A DNA stretch of 64,000 nucleotides from Brachypodium distachyon. Taxonomy: Eukaryota; Streptophyta; Magnoliopsida; Poales; Poaceae. The notes below the pieces were generated by a model that made no database searches, was not told the DNA's origin, and saw nothing but the letters and a program-made list of their open reading frames with translations. The stretch lies in assembly GCF_000005505.3 (NCBI RefSeq), contig NC_016132.3:15924501-15988500 (forward strand). The letters run 5' to 3'. Within the stretch, counting starts at the first letter, position 1; each line of letters starts with the position of its first letter. Both the position numbers and the translations under genes were made by a program. Below are positions 21,767 through 32,928 of this stretch, piece by piece.

Positions 21767-23656
21767 AGCGCGCATATTCAGCTAGTGGGGACTTATCCCC
21801 CCATGGGGTTACAAGCTATGGTGTTGGATTTGCATCATGTGCTAGGCATTCTTCCACATCCTGGAGATTGTGATGGTTCAATGATGAAAGAGACCTTGGA
21901 AAGTGTCAAAAAGCTTGAAGATCAAATTAAGCAGTTGTTGTTTGCTCGCGCGCTGGTGAGGAGGTAGACCCTGACGACGTGGTGGTGCTCACTTACTCGT
22001 TCGGCACCATGTGGCTCCCGAAGGTCGTCTTGATCATGCATCGGAGCCTCGTCACAAGCATCACACAACCGGTGATATCTTGTTGCGATGCTTCAATTCC
22101 ACTCCAATAGCACATTTGATCTTACTCTGATTTGCTTGATCATCACCATTTGTCATCAATCAAGTAGAGTTTTACAATGTTCACTGGCTTTATTACTTCT
22201 TGTAGTTACCAAACTGATATTGATGTAGTTACCTAGCTATCAGGTTACAATTATCACAGTTCTAGCTGTGTAGTTAACCATCAGCTGAGGGTATAATTAC
22301 CAATGTAACATTGTTGGAGTTACTCTGTTGTTTGGGTTAAAGTTACCATCAAATCACTAGCAGAGTTGCCATGTTGTTTGTGTAAAGTTACCCTCATATA
22401 GTGGCATAGCTAGCAACCTTTCATGTTACAATTACCAACACGATCTCGATATAGTTACCTGGTGTCCATGTTACAATTATCACTATGTCATTGTGGTAGT
22501 TACCAAGCTGTCGTGGTTATTGTTCCCGACATAGTATTCGCCAAACATACACAGGGTTTATCTACTGTGGAAGCTATTACTTGTGAATAGTCTAGTCTGG
22601 TAACTCACATCTTTATCGGCTGATAACTTCTGAGCTTGTAAGAAGAGTTCTAGAATATGTCTAAGTGAGAAGACGTAGGTTTGTAATTGGTAACTATTTT
22701 TTGAATAGTAAGGTAACTGGTACCACCGGTCTGGTAACTTTCAAGGCTAAGCAAATATCTTCAAAACATAACCAATTGAGGTCAATTTTTTTAGGTCGAT
22801 AACTATTTGTAAATAGTTGGGTAACTCATATCGTTACTGCCTGATAACTTCTAGATTTGGAAAAAATGTCTCGCAAACTTCCTTAGTTTATAGTTTCCTG
22901 GTTGATAAATATTTGCGAATAGTTTGGTAACTTACATGGTATTGGTGAGGTAATTTCTAAACTCAGAAAAAAGTAACCAAAACATGTCTAGCTAGATCTA
23001 GCGTCGAAACAAATCATAAATAACCTGATAACTCACATAGTATATACCGATAACTCACCTGTTACTGGTTGATAACTTCAGAGCTCTAAAAACATTGAAA
23101 CACCCCCAATGATTATAGTTTTCAAGCTGATAACTAATAGTGAATAGGTTCAGTAACTCATGTGCTTATGGTTGGTAACTTTAAACTTGAAGAAAGGGTT
23201 GGTAAAACATATCCAACCGTGATCTTGTTTTGAAGCTCAGGTATACGGCTTTAGCTACACAACTTTTAAACCTTTCCATTTAGCATGTGTTTATGCTGCA
23301 GGGCCCCTATCTCACTTCATTTGCATGCATGCACTCAACAGCTAGTTTCTTGTTGTGCACATGGTCTTGCGGGAACGGCTCGGGCTTGCCCCGCGCGCGG
23401 CCGAACGCTCGGGCTCACAGGGAAAAAACAGGGTGGGATTGGGATATGTAAGGTAGATATGTCAAATGTCGTACATCAGTTACATAGTCCAGTCCATTAA
23501 CTTGTACTAAATTCAAAACACTTATTATAAATCGGAGGGAGTAGTTACTAATTAAGATCTAGTGTTTTGAACCCAATAACTACACTTGAAAATACTTGGT
23601 AACTGGTATATTTTCTCGTTGGTAACTTCCGAGTTTGAAGAAATTCACCCAAACAC
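21767..23656. repeat. 1.9-kb duplicated block, copy 2 (partner at 1757-3646)
   Basis: Near-identical copy of the block at the left end of the window, including the short coding-like remnant, the GTTACC/GGTAAC satellite and the Stowaway end. Here the short frame ends at a TAG (21966-21968) where copy 1 reads through. The 45-48 bp minisatellite that follows in copy 1 is absent, so either this copy was truncated or copy 1 was extended. Confidence 0.88.
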
Positions 23657-24390
23657 AAGCGAATCCTGGGACAGAGCGGGTTGCAGTCAGGAGAATTGGC
23701 GGCGGTGACGAAGCAACTGGAGTCGCCAGCGGCAGCAACATCTGGAGCAGAGGGCGGCAGCGTTGGCGGATGGGCAAAGGTTAGCGGCGAGGCTTACTTG
23801 GACCCAAGGTCACTTATTTCCCGATGAAAGATTTTTTTTTAGTTTGATGTTGAGCATAGCAATTTTGTTGTTGATACTTTGCTGCCAAAAAACTTTGGCC
23901 AGAAGAATAAGACGGTTTGGCAAGAAGAACAAGACGATGGGAAGAAGCGGGAGGTTTTCAGCAACACAACTACGAGTAGCACAGCCCGATCAAAAAAACC
24001 TAAGTGTAGCACATACGTGGCATAGCCCCCTGGCGCGCCCCGCCGCTGGCTGCGGGTTCACGGCTTATTAGCAGGCGCCGCACGTTTTACGTTACGGTGG
24101 ACACGTCGCTGGTAGTTCGGTCCGAGAAAAATTCCTCGTTGCGTCAGTCTCTTCAATCCTCGACGCTAGTGTCGCCTCACCCCGCGAGCCCCCCCGCCCC
24201 TCGCCGCCCCCGCCCGGCTCCGCCACGCCGCCGCCCTAGCTGCCGGCCCTGACCTCTTCTCCCCTCCGCCCTCCTCGCTGCCAGTCCTCCTCCACTTTGC
24301 CCCGTCGCCGCTGCCAGTCCTAGATCCGCCGCTGCAATTCACCGCCGGTCCCCTCGACGCGATTCGCCCCAATCCCGAAACCGTTCGAAG
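23657..24390. other. Flank and presumed promoter/5' UTR of HtrA-like gene A
   Basis: From about 24247 the sequence is a GC-rich leader homologous to 46200-46348 upstream of copy B, so the segmental duplication starts here. Upstream, 23660-24160 is unrelated between the copies. A minus-strand frame at 23580-23777 looks incidental. Confidence 0.5.
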
Positions 24391-27300
24391 ATGCCGAAGG
24401 CCAGCAGGCGGCGCATGAGGAGGGATCCGGGGAAGGAGAGGGAAGCGAAGAAGAGAAGCCTGGCAGAGGATCGGACGGTGATGTTCGCGGCTTTTGAGAA
24501 TGAAAAAATCCAATCCGAAGCAAAATTAGGTATGTAGCCAACCTCCACATAATTTTCCTCCTCATCACGGCATGAGTAGTATTGCTGCCATACCCTTGTT
24601 GTTTACTTGGTTGATAGAACTCAAATCTCTAACTCTATATTAGTTCCCGGTCTTGCATGGCTTGTAATTTACTGCGACGAGTTAAAATTCTTCTCTTTTT
24701 TGGAAATAGAGAAAAAATTCTGTAATCATTCATCTGTCTGTGAGTTACATTTTAGTGTTTTACTTTGTTCAGATCTGCTATGCCATGAGCTATCTTCCAC
24801 TGTTTCAGTCTATATTAGTCATTGCGTGATGTCTCTTTATTTTGAGTACTTCGTCATGTCTCTCTCCCAGTCCTGACTCACTTGCTTCTACCCAAACCTT
24901 GATGTATGCTAGTCATGCATGATGCTAGTTCTACTTTTTATAGCATCAGTAATAGGTGTTTGAGTTGCAATTTGGTCAGGGTTTGCATTCATATTGCTAG
25001 GAAATCAGTTTAGTTGCTTTTGCATCAAACCCTTGTTCTTTTTTCGATCTCTCTAGCTTAGGAAATTATTTGCACTAGTATAGTTGATCCCTGTGGAATA
25101 CGACAACCCTGCTTATCATTTTTCTTACATCAATTTTGGTGCTGTAGATCGTGTGTACGACAATGTGGTTGAGTCCTCAATGGAGGAATCCTCCAATCCA
25201 CCCAGCCCTCTGCTCCACAGGCCCTACATCCCCGACGAGCTAGCTGACAGGGCGGACGTACGTGCCGCCTTCCAGAATGCCATGTTACAATTCGAAGCAG
25301 ACATAAGTCGGGTCCCCTCCCTCTAGCTTGATCCCGCTTTTCATCGTTATCATCATAGCTAATTTTATATATGCAGATCGTCGGTCTGATCTCTTCACCT
25401 TGGATCGCTACTATACTCGTTCCTGCCTGACCAAGGACCGACGCCTTCTTCACATCCGCGAGTCTGCAAAGGATGCCGTGCTTCTTGCCGCCAACTCCGT
25501 CATCAGCCTCTCGTCCTATCTCGGTATGAACACATGTAACTAAACATATAATTAATATTTTCTAGCACATCTGCCGAGCTAGTGTTGCGACTTTCGGTTT
25601 GCTTTCCTTGCAGACGATGAGCCGCTGAATAAGTGCTGTGGTTTGTGGATTCAACGGGACGACAAGGAGAAAACCGCCATTGTTTTGACGTCCGCGCATC
25701 TCATTCGTGCAAATCGCACAACGGATCCCAAGAAGCTGAACAAGTGGTTGTTCGAGTGGACAGGCAAATATCATCGTGATGCTAGCGTGAGCTTCTTAAC
25801 ATTAATTCACTATTGTATTATCTATCTTCTTCATGCGCTAGTCTTTGTTTCTTTCTTTCTTTGTTTCAGGTGTGTTTGAGAGGGCTCCACTCCAGCTAAA
25901 CTCCACTTCACCTCTAAACTCCACTTCATTTTCACTCCACTTCACCAACTAAATGTGTTTGGCGCTCAAGCTAGCTCCAGATTCATGATGGCCTTAACCG
26001 TACGGGAACAGATCTGTTCTTCCACACTCAAATCAATCAAGCTAATCAACCAAGGACGTCTCAATCAATCAACTGTGAAACCTGCTACCTTCGTTGCTAT
26101 GTCGTCTCAGTGGAGAAAAGGGTGGCTGAGGCAGCAACGTCCTGCTGAACTGCTGAAGTGCAGAGAGCGGCAGCATCAGCGAGTTCTACTGGATGCGGTT
26201 GCGGCAGACCTGCGACGGGGCATAGGCCTGTAAGCTCTCCTTGAGTTTTGCTGGAGGACCACGACGATATCTGCTTCAGTAGGGGCGGAGGTGGCGCCTT
26301 GGTCGTGCTGGTGCAGGGGACCCGGCTCCTTGGGGGTTGTGGAGGTGGGGGGCGGGCCTCGCCGGAGATAGAGCGCCGGCTCACTGGAGGATGAGCATGC
26401 CTCGCCTACGGCCGGGTGCGCCGCTTCGGGGAGACAGGAGGAAGAGGAGTCACGTACGAGAGGAAGAGGAGGAGTCAGGGAGGTTCTGTTCACGTAGATA
26501 ACGGTTCGGGGTTAATGAGTGGCATTGGTGGGCAAATTACCCCAGCTTTAGGTGAAGTGAAGCAGGAAAAACCTCTTTCTTGACTCCAGTGAAATGAACT
26601 AGAGGGCTGTACTGCTCCACTTCACCTAACATATGGAGTTTGGGGTGTTTGGGACAACTTCACCCACTACACAGGTGAAGTTTTGAAGTGGAGTAGTCCC
26701 AAACAGGCTCTTCGTGTCAAAATTTAATTATTTGTAATGCCTCAGTTGGCATCTGCTTAGCAATTAAAAGTGTTATCTCTTCAATTTCCGTAGAAGACTT
26801 GATTTGGTGCGGCGTTCGTTTTTTCTGATAGTTAATCTCTTAAAAATGGTTTTGCCAAATACTATGAATTTTTTCTCGGAATCATAGTGTCATAATTTTT
26901 GCGGTTGTCTTTCCAGGTCACTGTTCACTTTCTGGATGGCACAACTGCATTAGCCAATCTCATCTACCTCCAGGAGCACTACGAATTTGCTCTTTACGAG
27001 GTTGTAGTGGACAAACCAGTTCAACTGTCCACTTTTAATGACAATGTGCATTCTGGTCAAGATGTTCTCCGACTTGGAAGAGATGAAAGTCTTGATCTAA
27101 GCATAACCCATGGTAGGGTGGATTATAGGTTTCCATCCAGTTATGAGAGATGCCACTACATGTATTTTATCCACGATGGACCAGATGTATGTACTATTGT
27201 ACTATTTAATTCTAACTTTATGTTTTGTTTTTCGATCTTAATATCTTGTTAGTATAAATTATAATGTTTGTTATTGTCACTATGTTGTAGTTAGTTCATG

Positions 27301-28805
27301 ATGACGGAGGCCCTGTCATTGACATAGAAGGGAAGGTTGTGGGAATGGTTCACAATCAATCCGTAGAGTCGTTTTTACCTTCTTCTATATTGCACAAGTG
27401 CTTGGATTTGTGGAGGAAGTTGAAGTACGATCTTTATTGTCAATTCATTTTTCTACTGCTTTTGATTACACTAACGCATTCTCTTATATATGTTACCTCA
27501 TTCATTGCAATTGAACAACTACAAAATTATGTTTAGATTGTGATTGCTTAGCAATTGTTACGTTTGAATGAATTGCTAAATTGTGATTTAGAAGAATCAT
27601 TACGTGAGGCCTAGGTGCCAAAATGTGTGTAAGATTATATAGAGAAAATGTGTGTTGGTCACCTTATCGAACTCTGCATGTTTTCCAAACTATTCCTATC
27701 CAGTGTAGGAACTAAATTTGGTGTAAATATTCAGTTTTTCTACTTGGTGATCTATTTGCCTGGCTTAATCCTCTTTTGAGCACGGCATGAACTAATGTCT
27801 TGTTATGGTATTAATTCTATAATAAGGTTCTTGCCTAAGTTTTGTGTGATACTTATTTGATATTGATTCTAATAAAATATGTTGTTTTATTTAACATAAG
27901 TCTGTAAAACGATTACAGTCTTAATGATTATATTTTGTGTAGGTGCGTCCCTCGTCCCCACCCTGGAATGACCTTTATTTCCATCAAGCTTCTAGATCCT
28001 ATTTGTACCGAGAGGATGAGGCGTAAGCATAACATTCAGTCTGGTCTTATTGTTGAAGCGGTAATGTTTAACATTATTTATTTTTACATTGTTATTAGTT
28101 TTCCCTAAAAAAAATCCTCATATGCAAATTCTGGTTTAATCATGATCAATTAAATATTAGGTGTCAAAAGAATCGAATGCTGAGAAACTTGGAATCCGCA
28201 GGGGTGATATTATTGAAAGTTTCAACGGAGTGTATATTTCTACTACAATTGAGGTAGGTAGTAAATTGGAAAAGGAGTATATATATAGGCAGGGAATGGA
28301 GAGTATATTCCTACTACACTTTATGCTCTTGGCTTTTGTAACTTGTCAGTTGGAAAAGATGTTGCTGGACATAGGCGGGGACCATTTTCATCAAGCAAAA
28401 GTCTTAGATGCCGAAGTAGATATTCGAGTAAGTTACTATTATGTTTTAACTATGGATTACTTAAATTTATGTCGACCATAGCACTTTGAAATAATATTGT
28501 TGACTTTACAGATTCAAATATTTCGTGCCACGGAACTTTGCCGAAGAGCCAGAAACTTGACTGTAATTGTATCTGATTGTGGAGAAGACATCATAGAAGG
28601 TAAACATCTTTTTTAACGTAGCAGTTGATTTTTGCTGTGAATCTTAAGTTATCGTATTTCCCTCTTGTGTAGATTCAATCTATCTTGTTCACCAATTGCC
28701 CTGAGCCTTTATTTTATATGTGGTGTGTTTAATCGAACCTTGATGTTTTTTATTTGTGTAGGCACTTACCCTATCACTGTTGGCTTTGGAAAAGCGATCA
28801 ACTGA
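24391..28805 (+). CDS. HtrA/trypsin-like pseudoprotease with PDZ domain, copy A
   Basis: Eleven exons can be chained with GT-AG introns: 24391-24529, 25148-25306, 25377-25523, 25614-25786, 26917-27186, 27291-27424, 27943-28060, 28161-28253, 28350-28427, 28512-28599 and 28762-28805. They give about 480 residues. The N-terminus is basic. A trypsin-like fold spans about 140-330 and a PDZ-like region (IVEAVSKESNAEKLGIRRGD) about 345-435. The usual His is kept in TSAHLIR (about H177). The catalytic Asp position reads YEFALYEV (Glu, about 229) and the catalytic Ser position reads HDDGGP (Asp, about 301) where active enzymes have GxSGGP. It is therefore predicted to be proteolytically inactive. Related grass Do-like proteins also lack the serine, as I recall. 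The exon 2 donor (A|GTCGG) is inferred from phase and is weak. Confidence 0.82.
25873..26712. mobile_element. Transposon remnant in HtrA-like intron 4, copy A
   Basis: The stretch is rich in CTCCACTTCACC and its complement GGTGAAGTGGAG. It ends CCCAAACAGGCTCT, the complement of a GCCTGTTTGG terminus often seen in grass DNA transposons. The full inverted left end is present only in copy B (47423-47625). Shared internal sequence (for example GCTAGCTCCAGATTCATGAT) shows that the insertion predates the segmental duplication and that copy A later lost its left arm. Confidence 0.6.
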
Positions 28806-30468
28806 TTCTTTCATGGAGCCAATGGCACTTGCCCTATCCATGGTGGTGGCAGTACCACTGATTGGGTAAGTGCCAAAGGCCCTCGACAACCAGAGCCTGT
28901 CGCTGTCTGCCGTCATCGATGACCGGGCCCTGCCGCTGTCTGCCTGTCTTTGTATGCTGCTACCAGTGAACTTCGTGCTGCTATTTTGCTGTCTTCGTAT
29001 GCTGCTGCTGCCACTGAACTGAACTTTAATGTATGGTTGCGTTGCTTATGTGGACTTGCGTGCTTATGTGGACTTAATTTCGCTTTTCTGAAACTTCAGA
29101 ACTTGTGAGTTCAGAATTGAGTATTATAGATGAGTTATGTTAATTGTCACCTGTTTTGCGTTGTTATGCTGTTGAAATTTCTGCTGAATATGTCTACTGT
29201 GTATGTGCTTAACAGAAATTTCAGTATAAACTGAAAACCGGAACCGAATCTTTGGCTTTGCTGATTCAGTAACCAATTTCAGGTACCTGTGCTGCTAACC
29301 GTAATAAGAAAAAACAGAATTTTCGGTTTTAACCGAATGCCCAGCCCTACCGGTGGGGCTGATATTTATAGGCTAGGTGTCCATAACCAATGACCATGGC
29401 TACCATTGGTGGTGGAGAAAAGGGAGGACAAAATGAGAAAAAAAAATCTTGGTCCATTGCTTTATGGTGCACTAAGTGGGAAAAGAGGGCATTTGCCTCA
29501 TCCTTCCATTTAGGGTGGGCGTAAAAAACCGGAACCAAAAACTGAATCAGAATTAATCGGAACCGAAACTGAATTAATCGAAACCAAATTAACCGATAAT
29601 AAATTTGGTGGCTAAGTGTGATTCGGTTATTAACCTCGTTTGACGGAATAAACCGGATTAATGAAAAGTAATCTAAAACATACGCAGTTACACATTGCAT
29701 GAAGTGATTCTGAATTTTGATCTAACTTAAATTTTGATCTAACTTCAAGGCTGCACGACCTTCGGTTATGTCAATGTTTTTTTATGAGACTTCGAGCCAT
29801 AGTCTTCAATTATTCTATCATTTTAATTGACTTCAGTGGATTTATAATGATTTCGTAATTCTCTAAATTTAACTCTCAACAAAGCTAAAAGAAAACTCTG
29901 CAAAACAGATTTGTTTGTTTTTAGTGTTTTCAACTTTCTGGTACCAACTAGAGGTTTCTCGGCAAATACTCCTACACCGGTCCGGTGCCCTTCCATTTCA
30001 CGCAACATCGTTGTCACTTGTCACCGGCGTGAAATTAGCCGTGTGCGTGCCGCGTGCGACATCTGAAAGCTGCTTATTAGCTGCTTATTACTACTCCGTG
30101 TACGTTTAGTGGACGTGGGATGAATATGTTGGTGTCTTTATAAGTACCAGAGATAGAGATAAAATTTAAAAAACTCGACAAATCCCCGGTGCATCTCTCT
30201 GCAGCTCGCAACGGGCCAACGAGAAGAGGATTCACGGCGGAGGCAAAGAGGAAAGAGACAGCGTGACGTGGCATCTCCAAGGCGCTCTGCCTTCCTGACA
30301 TGTCATCCCTGACGTGCGGGCCCGGGACCTCAGCCTGTCCACGTTGATCCGTCAGCGCATCAGCGGTTCGTGACTCGCCTTCCTCCGTCCTTCAGCGCGG
30401 ATCGACCGGGACTCCTCTGTTTCCCCCCAAATCTTCTCGTCTTCTTCTTCCACCGCTCGTTTCTCCAG
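28806..30468. other. Spacer between HtrA-like gene A and J-protein gene A
   Basis: Bases 29230-29345 and 29520-29660 are rich in AACCGAA/TTCGGTT words and a GCCCAGCCCTA end, typical of a small grass MITE or hAT-like element, but exact termini are not resolved. From about 29930 the sequence matches the J-protein promoter of copy B (about 54440 onward). No gene is seen. Confidence 0.45.
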
Positions 30469-30491
30469 GAACCTTCCAGAAGCTTCTCGAA
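30469..30491 (+). promoter_or_regulatory. Heat shock element upstream of J-protein copy A
   Basis: Five alternating units GAA-TTC-GAA-TTC-GAA occur with the exact two-base spacing expected for heat shock factor trimers (GAACCTTCCAGAAGCTTC, then TCGAA). It lies about 150-170 bp before the ATG at 30638 and is conserved base for base in the other copy at 54907-54929. Confidence 0.75.
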
Positions 30492-30637
30492 CCGACAGGC
30501 CGTGTGGTGCGGGTCTCTATCTCTATCCTCCCTCGGGTTCTAATCGCTGTCGATTTGTCTCCCAGGCGTGATAGCATTCGCTGTTTTCTTGATGTCGTAG
30601 TTGCGAGGGGGGCGCAGATCCAGGGTTTCCTCCTGCC

Positions 30638-31999
30638 ATGGTGAAGGAAACCGCCTACTACGACACCCTGGGGGTCAGCGTCGACGCTTCCCCCGCCGAT
30701 ATCAAGAAGGCCTACTACGTCAAGGTGATTGATGGACGGACGGATGAATGATTCCTTTGTTGCGTCCTTGAGTCTTCAGCGCTATTGGGCTATCTCTGTG
30801 CGCTAAATTGGTTGTGTTTTTCAGGCGAAGCTGGTGCATCCGGACAAGAATCCTCGGAACCCCGACGCGGCGGTGAAACTTCAGGTGGGTTTTGTTTTGG
30901 TGCCTAACTGCATGCCTTATATTGACGCTGTGTCAGTTTTGTTGTGGACGAGCAGAATTGTGTGGCCATAAAAGTCCGTTGTTATAGAATTCATGTAGCT
31001 AAACTGTGTGGTTTGGATCTAGGTGTGAGCTAAAATATGAGTTAGGAAAAGAAGAGTTTGGCTGTGGCAGCATCTTACGTCAGCATAGTTTGATCGATTA
31101 GCAACTGGTGTGATGTTCAGTGCCCGTATATTCTGCATATGTATTTCATTTTGACCATGCCTTGTTAATGATAGGATGGTCCCTTGCTGAGTAGCGCTTC
31201 TATGCTCATGGATGTAAATGCGGAATCTATTAACTGTAATGCTTATATGGCATCAAATGTCTCTTTAAATGATATCCCCGATGCGCAGATCATTGAGTTA
31301 AAGCTTGCTATTAACAGGAACTCGGGGAGGCCTACCAAGTTCTAAGTGATCCAGCTAAAAAGGAGGCTTATGATAAGCATGGAAAGGACGGTCTTGCCCA
31401 GTAAGTCATGTATTTATTGAGTTATATGCTTTATTAAACAGTAGGTATTTTTCTCAATACAATGTTAGCAGACCTTTCCAGGATTGTTCTGATTAAGCTA
31501 GCTGTCTGGGAGCATAGAGTGGGGTGATTTAGTGGATTGTTGATGTAGAGAGAAAGAGGAGGGCACAACAAGAAAAAGGCTTGAGGGGAACTACAGGGGG
31601 TGAAAATGGGGGTCAAGTTAAGATAGCCTCTCGAATTTATGGATGGATAGACATTATAGCAACTAAGTAGCTATTTATAATAAGTACCTGTTGGGGGACA
31701 TAAAAGTAACTACTCTCGAGACAGCCGATTAAAAACTCCATTCAAGATTCTACTTATATCTTTATGCAGAAATAAAATGCTAATTGGCTTCCTTGCTTTG
31801 TGGTTATCTTCTTACTTGCTTAATCAATGTTGTCAGGGATAACATGGTAGATCCAGCTGCTGTCTTTGGGATACTTTTTGGAAGCGATTATTTTGAAGAT
31901 TATGTTGGTCAGCTTGCTCTGGCATCCATAGCTTCAGTGGAGATTGATGAAGGCTCAAGTAATCAAGAGGCCAGAGCAAAAGTTCAAGAGAAGATAAAA
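30638..31999 (+). pseudogene. J-domain co-chaperone (DnaJ-X type), copy A, truncated after exon 4
   Basis: Exons 30638-30724, 30825-30884, 31318-31400 and 31837-31999 encode the J domain ([20 protein letters not shown], then LVHPDKNP with the HPD motif at residues 34-36) and the first part of the X region ([20 protein letters not shown]). They correspond one-to-one with exons 1-4 of the complete copy at 55060. After the exon 4 donor the homology ends, and a retroelement tail and then the lectin kinase follow, so exons 5-9 are absent. Read-through into intron 4 would give a protein of about 143 residues with an intact J domain. Whether it is transcribed is unknown, but the promoter and heat shock element are preserved. 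Confidence 0.88.
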
Positions 32000-32102
32000 G
32001 TATGCTGCTTCTGCTTAATCCATTGCGCTGAAATATAATCTAGTCTAGGTTCTGCCATGTTGATAAAAGTATGCTGCTTCTGCTTAATCCATTGCGCTGA
32101 AA
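31993..32102. repeat. 43-bp local duplication at the truncation point
   Basis: The stretch GATAAAAGTATGCTGCTTCT followed by GCTTAATCCATTGCGCTGAA, covering the end of exon 4 and the start of intron 4 (about 31994-32034), is repeated almost exactly at about 32061-32102. Copy B has it once. The second copy abuts unrelated sequence, so the duplication marks the breakpoint where the 3' half of the gene was lost. Confidence 0.85.
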
Positions 32103-32609
32103 CATCGCACCCGGCGGAGCTTCCCGTTACTCCTGCGCGGAACCCTAGATCGGTAGGGGGTGTTCGGTGGGGTGTGCGGCACAGCGACGAACCTTGTGTT
32201 GCGTGCCGCCGGCCCCCACCTCTTTATATTGCGCAGTGTAACAGGGGCCCGCCAACCATATTGGGTTGGGCGCCCCCGATCAGGGCGCTGTAGATCTAAG
32301 GGCCCGGTGGGCCGTTGGGCCCACACGGGTGGAGATCATACTAATTTGATTTCGCTCAAACCAAATTTGCCACCAGCCAAGCATGATATCAGTTCTCAGC
32401 CGGGTGCGATGTTTGGCGGACTGGCAGCGAACATCTTCATCAGTCCACCAATCGAGAGGATGGAACGCCCGGCTAGGTTTGGTTTCTAGTTTTAGTCGTG
32501 GTGTTTGATCTTGTAATTGCCTAGCTGTAGCTTTTTGCTTCCTGGTTGCTCTCTTTCCTTCTTAAGTAATGAAAAGCAGCGCTGCTGCATTTTTGTCAAA
32601 AAAAAAGTT
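32103..32609 (+). mobile_element. Probable retroelement 3' tail with poly(A)
   Basis: Unrelated to the J-protein gene and ending in a poly(A) tract (TTTTTGTCAAAAAAAAA near 32592-32609) after an AATGAAAAGCAG signal-like sequence. A frame at 32330-32489 ends FGGLAANIFISPPIERMERP then ARFGF and a stop, which looks like the C-terminus of a LINE-type ORF1. It is best read as a 5'-truncated non-LTR insertion or the 3' UTR of a captured gene. Confidence 0.5.
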
Positions 32610-32928
32610 ACTTCAGTGTGCAAGGGGAGGGCGCGGTCTCTGCCGAGCGACCCAGGGAGATCGTAGCATGCATGGGCGTGCCTTTAACACTCATAGCAGT
32701 TAAAAATACAAGGTGAGATGAGGATAATCATAGCAGTTTAAATGTTTAATACATAGCTGCATCCACAAAGGGATATGAATTACGAAATGCTTTCGAACCA
32801 AAAAGGAAACCTTTATCCGTACCCGGTAGCTAAAAATAAAACAGTACATGACTAAATGTGAGTTTCAGGAGTAACCCATCCCTTCATATGAAAATGGCCC
32901 ATAGATTTTGGCAACAAGTAATTATGTA
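32610..32928. other. 3' flank of lectin kinase copy 2
   Basis: Sequence between the retroelement tail and the kinase stop codon. It probably includes the kinase 3' untranslated region (transcribed leftward). No other feature is seen. Confidence 0.4.

Larger units (their letters stand above)
24247..32062 (+). repeat. Segmental duplication A: HtrA-like gene plus J-protein gene
   Basis: About 7.8 kb that matches 46200-56418 in the same orientation, exon by exon and through most introns. Differences are insertions: copy B has a larger transposon in HtrA intron 4 and extra elements between the two genes. The homology ends inside J-protein intron 4, at the word CTAGGTTCTGCCATG. Confidence 0.88.
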
